DNA of 50,881 nucleotides from Acidobacteriota bacterium (GCA_029569255.1 JAKQUO010000049.1:1-50881); one strand, 5' to 3'. Positions 35,311 through 43,664 are shown, numbered from the stretch's first letter. Notes: generated from the letters alone by a model not told the origin. Program-made: numbers and translations.

Positions 35311-35317
35311 CTTTTTG

Positions 35318-35323
35318 ATTATA
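35318..35323 (-). promoter_or_regulatory. -10 element of tRNA-Leu
   Basis: A perfect TATAAT on the minus strand, seven bases before the mature tRNA. The -35 is not clear (CTTTCC or TTCTTT at 16-18 nt). Confidence 0.5.
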
Positions 35324-35342
35324 AGCCAGGGCCGGGTCTGGA

Positions 35343-35447
35343 AAGAAGGGGTCAAACCTTTAATTCTTTAATTTTCGCGCCCCCTCTGAACGTCATAAAA
35401 ACGGACGTAACCCAAAAATTAAACAATTAAAGGTTTGACCCCTTCTT
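35343..35447. repeat. 105-bp MITE-like palindromic element
   Basis: Terminal inverted repeats of 33 bp differ at one base: AAGAAGGGGTCAAACC then TTTAATT, C or G, TTTAATTTT. The interior of about 40 bp has ACGTC/GACGT symmetry and no coding capacity. One end abuts the stop codon of the YbjQ gene, the other the tRNA-Leu promoter. The same end sequence recurs in the 43111-43346 element. Confidence 0.75.
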
Positions 35448-35898
35448 AGATCGGTTCGACGAGGACGGCGGTGCCGTAGCACAGCACCTCGGTCGCGCCC
35501 TGGATGATGTCGGTGGCGTCGTAGCGCACGCCGATGACGGCGTTGGCCCCGCGCTCGACGGCGTGGTTGACCATCATCTCGAAGGCCTCCGAGCGCGTCT
35601 GCTCGCACAGCTCCGAGAACAGGGTGATGTTGCCGCCGACGATCGTCTGGAGCGACGCCCCGATGGTGCCGAAGACCGAGCGCGACCGGACGGTGATGCC
35701 CCGGACGATGCCGAACGACTTGACGATCCGGTAGCCGTCGATGGTGAAGGCCGTCGTCGTCAGCCGGAAGATCTCCTTCGGCTGGGCGGCCTTGACCCGT
35801 TCCTCATCGCCCATGCCCTCGTAGCAGCCGAGGCAGACGTCGGCCGTCTTGAAGTGATAGAGCGACGGGTAGTCCCGTCCGCAGACCTTGCACCTCAT
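35446..35898 (-). CDS. YbjQ/UPF0145 family protein with N-terminal zinc ribbon
   Basis: 150 residues. The N terminus has CKVCGRDYP and VCLGCYEGM, a four-cysteine zinc ribbon (about residues 3-25). The rest is the YbjQ pentamer-forming domain: KSFGIVRGITVRSRSVFG, MMVNHAVERGANAVIGVRYD and CYGTAVLVE. Function in the family is unresolved; metal or small-ligand binding has been proposed. The TAA stop lies at the very edge of the MITE-like element. It begins 45 nt after the S9 peptidase gene and may share its transcript. Confidence 0.85.
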   Translation of the reverse strand: MRCKVCGRDYPSLYHFKTADVCLGCYEGMGDEERVKAAQPKEIFRLTTTAFTIDGYRIVKSFGIVRGITVRSRSVFGTIGASLQTIVGGNITLFSELCEQTRSEAFEMMVNHAVERGANAVIGVRYDATDIIQGATEVLCYGTAVLVEPI

Positions 35899-35943
35899 CG
35901 TCCGTCCCCCTTTCCGCCGGCTCGGCCTTTCCCCCGCCCGGCC

Positions 35944-38022
35944 CTATTTCTTCTCCGCCGCGCCGTCCTTTTTAGGGAGCGGCGGCGCGCCCAGGTCGGG
36001 CCTGGGGTCGCCGAAGATGTAGTGGCCGAACCAGGCCAGGTTGTGCTCCATGACCGCCCGGGCCGCCTTCGGCTTCGAGATGCCGTGCCCGAACCCCTTG
36101 TAGACGACCATCTCGACGGCGACGCCCCGGTCCTCGAGCCCCTGGCGCAGCTCGTAGGCGTTGGGGATGGGCACCCGCCGGTCGAGCTCGCCGTGCTGGA
36201 TGAGGGTCGGCGTCGACGCCTTCTTGATGTAGGTCATGGGCGAGGTCTTGGCGTAGATCGCCGGATCGTCGACGGGGTTGGCCCCCAGGTAATTGATCGT
36301 GAACGGCGTGATGTCGGTGTTGTAGTAGTAGGTGGCCCAGTCGGAGATGCCCGCCCCGACCGAGACGGCCTTGAAGGCCCTCGACGAGGCGGTCAGGAAG
36401 GCCGAGATGTAGCCGCCCTGGCTCCAGCCCATGCACCCGACCCGGGCCGGATCGACCCAGCCCTTCTTGACCAGGTGATCGACGCCCGAGAGGACGTCCC
36501 AGGCGTCGCCGACGCCGAGGTTGCGGTAGTTGAGGAGGCGGAACTTGGCCCCGTAGCCGGCGCTGCCGCGGTAGTTGACCTTGAGGATGAGGGCGCCGCG
36601 GGCGGCCCAGATGTCCGAGGGATAGTAGCGCGTGTCCCCGCCGAGCAGCGCCGGCCGGTCGACGCCCGTCGGCCCGCCGTGGATGGCGCACAGCAGGGCG
36701 TATTTCCGGGCCGGGTCGAAGCCGGCCGGCTTGATGAGCACGCCCTCGATCACGGCGCCGTCCCGGCTCTTCCAGGAGACGACCTCGCGCGTGCCCAGGA
36801 TCCAGTCGGCGACCTGCTCCGTCATCCGCGTCAGGACGCGCGGCCGCCACGGGAACTCCGAAACGGCGATCTCGGGGAGCGCCGTCGCCGAGGCGGTCTG
36901 GAAGGCCACGCGCTTCCCGTCCCTCGCCACGCTGAAAGCGCCGGCCATGGCGTCGTCGGGGGTCGTCATCCGCGAGATCTGGAGCGTCTCGGGATCGAGG
37001 CGGTAGAGGTGCGAGGCCGTCCTCCGCAGGGCCGCGAAATAGATCCCCTCGGCGGTCCAGGCGACGGCGCTGGGGTTCTCGTCGAAGGCCCCGGTCAGCG
37101 GCCGGATCCGGCCGCCCTCGACCGGGACCACGGCCAGTCCGATGTTGCGGGCGAAATAGTCGCGGCGCCCGCCGGCGGTCGAGAACAGGACCGAGCGCCC
37201 GTCCGGAGCGAAGAGCGGGGAGGAGTCCGGGCCGGGGAGATCGACGATCTTCTTGACCGCGCCGCCGGCCAGGTCGAGAACGTAGATGTCGGAGGTCCCG
37301 CCGTTGACGAGGTCGGGGTTGACCGTCCCGCCGAAGGCGATCTTCGCGCCGTCGGGGGACCAGTCGAAGGCGCCGACGGTGAACGACCGGCCGCTCGTCC
37401 GGCGCTTCCCGGCCTGGGGCGCGCCCAGGGCCTCGGACACGTCGAACGTCCAGAGGTGGGTGTGCGTGTATTCGCGGCGGACGACCTCGAAGTCGCCGTA
37501 ACGGTCCTTGCGCGCCTTGGCCTCGTCCGTCACCGGGTCGCCGGCCGTGAAGGCGATGGTCCGCCCGTCGGGCGACCAGGCGAACCCGTTGACGCCGGTC
37601 TCGGCCTTGGTCAGCTGGACGGCCTCGCCGCCGTCGGGCCGGATGGCGAAGACCTGGGGCTTGTCTTCGGCCCGGGCCGAGGCGAAGGCCAGCCACTTGC
37701 CGTCGGGCGACCAGGCCGGCGCGGTCGAGGATTTCTGGCCGCGCGTCAGCTGGAGGGGCTCGCCGCCGCCGGCCTCGACCAGCCAGATCTGGGTGACGAA
37801 GGCGTCCTGGTCGAGATCGGTCTCCGTGACGGTGTAGGCGACCCGCGTTCCGTCCGGGGAGAGGCGCGGCGCGCCGACGGACTTCAGGGTCATCAGGTCC
37901 TCGACCGTGGGCGCGCGCTTGTCCGGGGCCCGGCCGGGAACAGGGGCCGGGCCCGCGGCCAGGGCCGCCAGGAGAAGCGCCGGGACGATCGCCCTCGGCG
38001 CGAACGACGAACTTCGACGCAT
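35944..38022 (-). CDS. Secreted S9-family prolyl oligopeptidase-like peptidase
   Basis: 692 residues. A signal peptide ending near residue 30 is followed by a beta-propeller of WD40-like repeats (APRLSPDGTRVAYTV, APAWSPDGKWLAFASA, FAWSPDGRTIAFTAGD, FDWSPDGAKIAFGG; about 40-380). The alpha/beta-hydrolase part has the nucleophile GCMGWSQGGYISAF (Ser near 529), the aspartate in HGELDRRVPIPNAYEL and the histidine in FGHGISKPKAA. S9 enzymes cleave short peptides, often after proline or acylated residues. Its promoter lies at 38070-38098. Confidence 0.9.
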   Translation of the reverse strand: MRRSSSFAPRAIVPALLLAALAAGPAPVPGRAPDKRAPTVEDLMTLKSVGAPRLSPDGTRVAYTVTETDLDQDAFVTQIWLVEAGGGEPLQLTRGQKSSTAPAWSPDGKWLAFASARAEDKPQVFAIRPDGGEAVQLTKAETGVNGFAWSPDGRTIAFTAGDPVTDEAKARKDRYGDFEVVRREYTHTHLWTFDVSEALGAPQAGKRRTSGRSFTVGAFDWSPDGAKIAFGGTVNPDLVNGGTSDIYVLDLAGGAVKKIVDLPGPDSSPLFAPDGRSVLFSTAGGRRDYFARNIGLAVVPVEGGRIRPLTGAFDENPSAVAWTAEGIYFAALRRTASHLYRLDPETLQISRMTTPDDAMAGAFSVARDGKRVAFQTASATALPEIAVSEFPWRPRVLTRMTEQVADWILGTREVVSWKSRDGAVIEGVLIKPAGFDPARKYALLCAIHGGPTGVDRPALLGGDTRYYPSDIWAARGALILKVNYRGSAGYGAKFRLLNYRNLGVGDAWDVLSGVDHLVKKGWVDPARVGCMGWSQGGYISAFLTASSRAFKAVSVGAGISDWATYYYNTDITPFTINYLGANPVDDPAIYAKTSPMTYIKKASTPTLIQHGELDRRVPIPNAYELRQGLEDRGVAVEMVVYKGFGHGISKPKAARAVMEHNLAWFGHYIFGDPRPDLGAPPLPKKDGAAEKK

Positions 38023-38069
38023 GATCCCTCCTCGAGCGCTGCCGGTCCCGGACGGCCGTCCGGACCTCT

Positions 38070-38098
38070 ATCTTACGTCAGAGAGCCCGAAGGGGCAA
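38070..38098 (-). promoter_or_regulatory. Promoter of the S9 peptidase
   Basis: Minus strand TTGCCC (38093-38098), 17 nt, TAAGAT (38070-38075). Confidence 0.55.
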
Positions 38099-38288
38099 CA
38101 TCGGCGCTTGCGCGCGCGTTCTACGCTTGCGCTCGGCGACCCGGAGGTTGTCGGACTCGAGGACGGGCGCGCGGAACGTCTCCTCGGCGATCTCGCCCGA
38201 GCTTCTTCCCGGCGCAATACCGGGCGCCGGGAACGACGCTCCGGCTCCTGAGGGGAGGCGATGACGCCGCCGGGGCTCCCCCGGTCCC

Positions 38289-38735
38289 TCAAAGGGGCGA
38301 CCGGAGGATGCTCTTGACGTGCTCGAGGTTCGAGGCCAAGGCCCGCTTGCAGTCCTCCGACGCCCCTTCGATGGCCAGGCCCTCCTCGAGCAGCTTCCGG
38401 GCCGGAGCGAGGTCGACGGTCGCGTCCAGCCGGTGCATCTTGATGATCATGTAGGCCGCGTTGTTCTTGCCCCAGGCGACCCGGAGGGGGCTGCCGAGGC
38501 CCTCGGCCTGCCGGGTGTACTCGAGGTAATACTGGAGGGCGGCCACCAGGTTCCCGGCGGCGTCGCACTCCTCCGCCTTGGCCTTGGCCGCCAGCCAGCG
38601 GTCCCACGAGACCGACTGAACGGCCTCGGCCGCCTGGAGGGTCTGCCGCGGCGCTCCGCCGAGCGGGACGGCCGCGCCCGCCGCCACCGCGGCGGCGATG
38701 AGCGCGACGGTCCCCCGGAAGAGCGGTCTGTTCAT
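38289..38735 (-). CDS. Exported helical (TPR-like) protein, function unknown
   Basis: 148 residues with a signal peptide (TVALIAAAVAAGAAVPLGGA). The mature part is helical, with WLAAKAKAEECDAAGNLVAA, LQYYLEYTRQAEG, WGKNNAAYMIIKM and LLEEGLAIEGASEDCKRALA resembling two degenerate TPR units. It follows the beta-barrel gene with one base between stop and start (TGAGATG), so the two are probably co-translated and may act together in the envelope. Confidence 0.6.
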   Translation of the reverse strand: MNRPLFRGTVALIAAAVAAGAAVPLGGAPRQTLQAAEAVQSVSWDRWLAAKAKAEECDAAGNLVAALQYYLEYTRQAEGLGSPLRVAWGKNNAAYMIIKMHRLDATVDLAPARKLLEEGLAIEGASEDCKRALASNLEHVKSILRSPL

Positions 38736-38736
38736 C

Positions 38737-39342
38737 TCAGAACTGGGCGTTGACCCCGGCCGACAGGAGGCCCTTGTAGCCCACCCCGGCCTCGGCGAAG
38801 AAACCGACCTTCTTGCCGAAGCGCAGGCCCAGCGCGTTGAGATTGAAGGTCGGCAGGAGCTTGTTCACGGTGTCCGTATCCACCCCGTCGGTGTATCTCC
38901 CGCGGTGGGCCCGGACGCCGAACCCGGCCCCCGAGTAGAGCTGGAACCCGGGCCGCATGACCCAGTGATAGTCGAGCTCGGCCGCGACGATGGTGTTCTT
39001 TTCGCTGAAGTCGCCGACCACGGAACCGCTTTGGGAGAGGTTCCCCGAAGAGCTGTAGCGGCCGACCGCGGCGCCGAAGCCGAACCGGGAATTCGCCGAA
39101 TAGTGGTAGGTCAGGAAGGGGACGGCGCTGAATTTCTGGTCCGCCTTGTTGAAGTTGCCGAGGGTGATGACGATGACGATGACATCCTTGAGGATGTCGG
39201 CGAACTGGTCGACGGACACTAAACCGAATTGGAACGATAGATCGTGCTTCCTTTCCTGGGCGAAACCCGCCGCCGGGAACGACAGGAGAACGGCGGCAAG
39301 CGTCAGGGCGACGGCCGGTTTCGTGAGCCGCTTGATGATCAT
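38737..39342 (-). CDS. Small outer-membrane beta-barrel protein
   Basis: 201 residues. Signal peptide (ALTLAAVLLSFPAAGFA, cut before QERKHD). Beta strands alternate through the mature part (FSAVPFLTYHYSANSRFGFG, NTIVAAELDYHWVMRPGF, QLYSGAGFGVRAHRG) and the protein ends in AGVNAQF with a C-terminal Phe, the signal for outer-membrane insertion. An unusual hydrophobic run, DILKDVIVIVITLGNF (about 49-64), precedes the strands. Resembles OmpA/OmpW-type eight-stranded barrels; function unknown. Confidence 0.65.
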   Translation of the reverse strand: MIIKRLTKPAVALTLAAVLLSFPAAGFAQERKHDLSFQFGLVSVDQFADILKDVIVIVITLGNFNKADQKFSAVPFLTYHYSANSRFGFGAAVGRYSSSGNLSQSGSVVGDFSEKNTIVAAELDYHWVMRPGFQLYSGAGFGVRAHRGRYTDGVDTDTVNKLLPTFNLNALGLRFGKKVGFFAEAGVGYKGLLSAGVNAQF

Positions 39343-39485
39343 GAAGACAACCTCCGTATGATGATCGATCGAATTCGCCTATTTAGTCGGGCGAATCGTC
39401 CGGATATTGAACATCCGGCCGTGCTCGGCACGGCATGCCGCCTCTTGAAACACCCGGGGGCGGAAGAAAAACTTCATCACAGATA

Positions 39486-39514
39486 TTGAATATATCACAC
39501 TCCTGGTCCATAAT
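39486..39514 (+). promoter_or_regulatory. Promoter of the ICMT-like gene
   Basis: TTGAAT, 17 nt, CATAAT; the ATG is nine bases beyond the -10, giving a nearly leaderless mRNA. Confidence 0.5.
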
Positions 39515-39523
39515 GACAGCGGG

Positions 39524-40201
39524 ATGACGCCGAGGACCCCGCTCTGGGCGCGCAGCATCGCGGCCTTCTCCGTGGTGGCCGCCCTCGTCTTTTTCTCTTC
39601 GGGGGGCCTCGACTACTGGCAGGGCTGGGTCTACGTCGCCGCGAGCCTGGCCGTTCTCGGCCTTTCCCGGTGGTTCCTTCGGGACGATCCCGGCCTCGTC
39701 GCCGAGCGGCTCCGCCCCGGCAAGGGCGTGAAGTGGTGGGACAAGGGCTATTTCCTTCTGGCGACGCCCCTGTTCGTCGCGGCCATCGTCGTGGCCGGCG
39801 TCGACGCCGGCCGCCGCCATTGGAGCGACCCTCCGGGGGCGGCGGTCTACGCGCTGGCCTTGGCGGTGTTCCTCGCCGGCCAGGGCCTGTTCCTGTGGGC
39901 CAAGAAGGTCAACCCCTTCTTCTCGAGCGTCGCCCGCATCCAGACCGACCGGGGCCAGTCGGTCTGCCGCGAGGGGCCCTACAGGTTCTGCCGTCACCCG
40001 GGCTATCTCGGCGGCCTGATGTTCGGCCTGGCGACGCCGCTCGTTCTCGGCTCCTATTGGGCCCTCGTCCCGCAGGCCCTGGCGTCCGCGCTCCTCGTCC
40101 TGCGGACCGCCCTCGAGGACCGCATGCTGAAGCGCGACCTGCTCTGGTACGCCGAATACGCCGCGGCCGTCCCGGCCCGGCTCATCCCGGGAATCTGGTA
40201 A
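39524..40201 (+). CDS. Isoprenylcysteine carboxyl methyltransferase-like membrane protein
   Basis: 225 residues with about five membrane helices. The C-terminal part has CREGPYRFCRHPGYLGGLM (about 147-165), the RHPxY signature of the ICMT/phospholipid methyltransferase family that binds SAM, followed by LEDRMLKRDLLWYAEYA. Substrate (lipid or small molecule) cannot be told. It ends 15 nt before the M14 peptidase gene. Confidence 0.8.
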   Translation: MTPRTPLWARSIAAFSVVAALVFFSSGGLDYWQGWVYVAASLAVLGLSRWFLRDDPGLVAERLRPGKGVKWWDKGYFLLATPLFVAAIVVAGVDAGRRHWSDPPGAAVYALALAVFLAGQGLFLWAKKVNPFFSSVARIQTDRGQSVCREGPYRFCRHPGYLGGLMFGLATPLVLGSYWALVPQALASALLVLRTALEDRMLKRDLLWYAEYAAAVPARLIPGIW

Positions 40202-40216
40202 CAAGGAGTGTGCGCC

Positions 40217-43090
40217 GTGTCCGAGAACGACCACGTTCGCCGCCTCCCCCGGACCGCACTGGCCGGGCTCGCCCTCATCCTCGTCCTGGCGGCTTCGGGC
40301 CTCACGGCCGCCGCGGCCGGGCTCACCAGCCCCAAGGAGCAGTTCGGCTTCGCCATCGGCGACGACTACCAGCTCTTCAACTACCGTCAGCTCGTCGCCT
40401 ACTGGAAGAAGCTCGAGGCCCAGTCCGACCGCCTGTCGCTTGTCGAGATCGGCCGGACGGCCGAGGGCCGGACCATGGTCATGGCCATCGTCACGTCGCC
40501 GGCCAACCAGGCCCGCCTGGCCCGCTACAAGGACGTCTCCAAGCGGCTGGCCCTGGCCCGGGGCCTGTCCGACGCGGGCGCCCGGAAGCTCGCGGCCGAG
40601 GGCAAGGCCGTGGTCTGGATCGACGGCGGGCTCCACGCCACCGAGATTCTCGGCTCCCAGCAGCTGGTCGAGCTCGTCTGGCGGTTGGTCAGCCGCGACG
40701 ACGCGGAGACCCGGCGCATCCTCGACGACGTCATCCTGCTGGCCGTGCCGGCCAATCCCGACGGGCTCGACCTCGTCGCCGACTGGTACATGCGCGAGAA
40801 GGAGCCGGCGAAGCGGTCGATGAGCGGGGTGCCCGTCCTCTACCAGAAATACATCGGCCACGACAACAACCGCGACTTCTACATGAACACCCAGCCTGAG
40901 ACCAAGGCCATGAGCCGCCAGCTCTACATCGAGTGGCACCCCCAGATCCTCTACAACCACCACCAGACCGGGCCGGCCGGCACGGTGCTGTTCGCGCCGC
41001 CCTTCCGCGACCCCTTCAACTACGTCTTCGACCCGCTCATCCCGGTCGGGCTCGACCTCGTCTCGGCGGCCATGCACAACCGCTTCGTCACCGAGGGCAA
41101 GCCCGGCGCGACCATGCGGTCGGGCGCGGGCTACTCGACCTGGTGGAACGGCGGCCTGCGGAGCGCCGGCTACTTCCACAACGTCATCGGCATCCTGACC
41201 GAGACCATCGGCGGCCCGACGCCGGTCGAGATCCCGTTCATCCCGGACCGGCTGCTGCCGAAGCAGGACTACCCCTATCCGGTCGCGCCCCAGAAGTGGC
41301 ACTTCCGCCAGTCGATCGAATACGCCATCACGGCCGACTTGGCCATCCTCGACGTGGCCTCGAAGCACCGCGAGGACTTCCTCTACCGGCGCTACCTCAT
41401 GGGCAAACACGCCATCGAGCTGGGGAGCAAGGACTCCTGGACGATCGTGCCCGGGACGATCGCCGAGGTCCAGGCCGCGGTCGAGAAGGACCGGGCGGCC
41501 GGCCAGGCCCAGGGCGGAGCGGCGGCGGCGCGGGCGCAGGCGCAGGCCCCCGGGGCGGGCCCCGGCGGCCAGGGCGGGTTCGGCCGCGGCGGCGGCGTGG
41601 ACATCAAGTACTACCAGGCCATGTTCGACCAGGCCAAGCGGGACTCGCGGGGCTACATCGTCCCGTCCGACCAAGCCGACTTCCCGACGGCGACCAAGTT
41701 CGTCAACGCCCTGCTCGAGAGCGGGGTCGAGGTGGAGCGGGCCAAGGCCGATTTCAGCGTCGCCGGCAAGTCCTATCCGAAGGGGTCGTACGTCATCAGG
41801 ACGGCCCAGGCCTTCCGGCCCCACGTGCTGACCATGTTCGAGCCGCAGGACCACCCCAACGACTTCCCCTATCCGGGCGGTCCGCCGCGGCCCCCCTACG
41901 ACGCCGCAGGCTGGACGCTGGCCTACCAGATGGGCGTCGCCTTCGACCGCGTCCTCGACGGCTTCGACGGGCCGTTCGAGAAGGTCCTGGGCGTCCTCGA
42001 GCCGCCGGCGGGGAGCTTCGAGCCGGGGATGTCGCCGGCCGGTTTCGTCCTCGACCGCCGCGTGAACGACGCGTTCACGGCCGTCAACCGGCTCGTCAAG
42101 GCGGGGGAGGAGGTCCTCTGGCTCAAGGCCGGGTTCGAGGCCGGCGGGCGGGCCTATCCGGCCGGCGCGTTCTACGTCCCGGCCAAGGGCGGCGCGGCGG
42201 CCGTCCTCGAGAAGGCGGCCGGGAACTTGGGATTGAAGGTGGCCGGGCTCGCCTCGGCGCCGGCGGTCGAGGCGTTCCGGCTGAAGCCGGTCAGGCTCGG
42301 GCTGTGGGACACCTACGGCGGCTCGATGGCCTCGGGCTGGGTCCGCTGGCTCCTCGAGCAGTTCGAGTTCCCGTTCGAGCTCGTCTTCGCCCCGGCCCTC
42401 GACGCCGGGAACCTCGAGGGCCGTTTCGACGCGATCATCTTCGTCGGCGGATCGATCCCCCGCGCGCCTGCGGCGGGCCTGGCCGGAGGCGGCGACTTCC
42501 GGGGTTTCCAGGCCGCCCAGCCGGCCGACGTGCCGGACGAGTACAAGGACCGGGTCGGGCGGATCACCGCCGGCAAGACCATTCCCGCCCTGCGGGCGTT
42601 CGTCGAGGCGGGAGGGACCATCCTGGCCCTCGACTCGGCGACGGCCATCGCCGACCACTTCGGGCTGCCGCTCACGAACGCGTTGACCGAAAAGGCGGCG
42701 GACGGCGCCGACACGCCGCTGCGGCCGGAGAAGTTCTACATCCCCGGCTCGATCCTCCGGGCCGTCGTCGACAACACCCACCCCCTGGCCCACGGGATGC
42801 CGGCGACGGTGGATGTCTTCTTCAACAACACCCCGGCCTGGAACCTCCCGCCCGACGCCGAGCTCAAGGGCGTCAGGCCCGTGGCCTGGTTCGACGACGG
42901 CAAGCTCCTCCGGAGCGGCTGGGCCTGGGGCGAGTCGTATCTGCGCCGAAGCGTCCAGGTCGCCGAGGCGTCGGTGGGCAAGGGCAAGGTCTTCCTCTAC
43001 GGGCCCGAGGTCGCCTTCCGCGGCCAGCCCCACGGCACGTTCAAGCTGCTCTTCAACGGCATCTACTACGGCCCCGCCTCGCGTAATTAG
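40217..43090 (+). CDS. Secreted M14-family zinc carboxypeptidase
   Basis: 957 residues. A signal peptide (LAGLALILVLAASGLTAAAA) is followed by the M14 domain: DGGLHATEILGSQQ (zinc His and Glu near residue 141), VPANPDGLD, HDNNRDFYM, EWHPQILYNHHQTG (zinc His) and IGILTETIGG (catalytic Glu). A low-complexity Ala/Gln/Gly stretch (about 430-455) separates it from a long C-terminal part. That part includes a class I glutamine-amidotransferase-like fold (DAIIFVGGSIP, GGTILALDSATAI). The large C-terminal extension is typical of this M14 group. GTG 40217 is spaced eight bases from AAGGAG; GTG 40208 overlaps it. Confidence 0.87.
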   Translation: MSENDHVRRLPRTALAGLALILVLAASGLTAAAAGLTSPKEQFGFAIGDDYQLFNYRQLVAYWKKLEAQSDRLSLVEIGRTAEGRTMVMAIVTSPANQARLARYKDVSKRLALARGLSDAGARKLAAEGKAVVWIDGGLHATEILGSQQLVELVWRLVSRDDAETRRILDDVILLAVPANPDGLDLVADWYMREKEPAKRSMSGVPVLYQKYIGHDNNRDFYMNTQPETKAMSRQLYIEWHPQILYNHHQTGPAGTVLFAPPFRDPFNYVFDPLIPVGLDLVSAAMHNRFVTEGKPGATMRSGAGYSTWWNGGLRSAGYFHNVIGILTETIGGPTPVEIPFIPDRLLPKQDYPYPVAPQKWHFRQSIEYAITADLAILDVASKHREDFLYRRYLMGKHAIELGSKDSWTIVPGTIAEVQAAVEKDRAAGQAQGGAAAARAQAQAPGAGPGGQGGFGRGGGVDIKYYQAMFDQAKRDSRGYIVPSDQADFPTATKFVNALLESGVEVERAKADFSVAGKSYPKGSYVIRTAQAFRPHVLTMFEPQDHPNDFPYPGGPPRPPYDAAGWTLAYQMGVAFDRVLDGFDGPFEKVLGVLEPPAGSFEPGMSPAGFVLDRRVNDAFTAVNRLVKAGEEVLWLKAGFEAGGRAYPAGAFYVPAKGGAAAVLEKAAGNLGLKVAGLASAPAVEAFRLKPVRLGLWDTYGGSMASGWVRWLLEQFEFPFELVFAPALDAGNLEGRFDAIIFVGGSIPRAPAAGLAGGGDFRGFQAAQPADVPDEYKDRVGRITAGKTIPALRAFVEAGGTILALDSATAIADHFGLPLTNALTEKAADGADTPLRPEKFYIPGSILRAVVDNTHPLAHGMPATVDVFFNNTPAWNLPPDAELKGVRPVAWFDDGKLLRSGWAWGESYLRRSVQVAEASVGKGKVFLYGPEVAFRGQPHGTFKLLFNGIYYGPASRN

Positions 43091-43196
43091 GGCGACGCGC
43101 CCGCTAGGACGGGGTCAAACCTTTAATTGTTTAATGTTCTCTTCCATTTTCTGTGGGTGGCTATGGGCTCTGTTGCCAGGTGCTCGAGGCGCGTAT

Positions 43197-43227
43197 CGGG
43201 ACATGTACCGCCCCGGTACGTGTCCCG
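43197..43227 (+). repeat. REP-like hairpin, copy 3
   Basis: CGGGACATGTACCG, CCC, CGGTACGTGTCCCG: a 14-bp stem with one G-T wobble. Confidence 0.7.
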
Positions 43228-43243
43228 TATGCCTGAATGCCTG

Positions 43244-43278
43244 AATGGGGACACGTACTGGGAGTACATGTCCCCATT
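43244..43278 (-). repeat. REP-like hairpin, copy 4 (inverted)
   Basis: AATGGGGACACGTACT, GGG, AGTACATGTCCCCATT: a 16-bp stem. The wobble lies in the opposite arm, so this copy faces copy 3 head to head. Confidence 0.7.
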
Positions 43279-43330
43279 TGCCGGCCCATCCGACCCACAC
43301 AACGTGGAAGAGAACCAAAAAATTAAAAAA

Positions 43331-43639
43331 TTAAAGGTTTGACCCCTTCTTCTTTTTCCGGCCGAGGATGCCGCCGCTGAGGAAGAGGCCGGCCCCGAGG
43401 ACGAAGCCGAAGTTGTACCAGGTGCCGTTGTTGTGGACCTCGTAGAGCCGGACGTTCCTGGTGAAGACCGAGACGATGAAGGTCACCGGGGAGATGAAGC
43501 CGTGCCAGAGCCCGAGGAAGAAGCCGGCCGTCCGGCCGTCGGCGTCGGGCGTTTTCTCGACGCTGTTGGGCCCGGGCGCGCACGACGACAGGACCAGGAT
43601 GGCGGCCAGCGCCGCGATCGGCACGATCGAGCGTCTCAT
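43331..43639 (-). CDS. Small conserved lipoprotein with membrane helix, function unknown
   Basis: 102 residues. Lipobox LVLSSCAPG near residue 20. The rest is GFFLGLWHGFISPVTFIVSV (hydrophobic), YEVHNNGTWYNFGFVLGAGL, then a glycine-rich helix and KKKK. Similar small proteins with WHG and YEVHNNGTWYNFGF are common in bacteria but not characterised. AAGGAGGG precedes the ATG. The last residues (GSNL) and TAA come from the inserted palindromic element, so the original C terminus may have been different. Confidence 0.7.
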   Translation of the reverse strand: MRRSIVPIAALAAILVLSSCAPGPNSVEKTPDADGRTAGFFLGLWHGFISPVTFIVSVFTRNVRLYEVHNNGTWYNFGFVLGAGLFLSGGILGRKKKKGSNL

Positions 43640-43664
43640 GTGTCCCTCCTTGCGTTCGGGACCT

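Larger units (their letters stand above)
43111..43346. repeat. 236-bp composite palindromic element with two REP-like hairpins
   Basis: The left end starts GGGGTCAAACCTTTAATT and the right end is its inverse; symmetry continues through TTCTCTTCCA, TGTGGGT and ATGGGC, giving imperfect arms of about 60 bp. Two hairpins sit in the centre (43197-43227 and 43244-43278), joined by a direct repeat GCCTGAAT. The right end supplies the last codons and stop of the lipoprotein gene at 43331-43639. No open reading frame of its own is supported. Confidence 0.75.

Noticed and set aside
38023..38288. Possible small gene between the S9 peptidase and the TPR-like gene
   Set aside because: Frames here are short and Arg/Gly-rich with no ribosome site; only the S9 promoter is supported.
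39383..43033. Open frame of about 1200 codons antisense to the M14 peptidase
   Set aside because: Low-complexity Arg/Gly/Asp/Val-rich shadow; the plus strand encodes an M14 enzyme with intact motifs.
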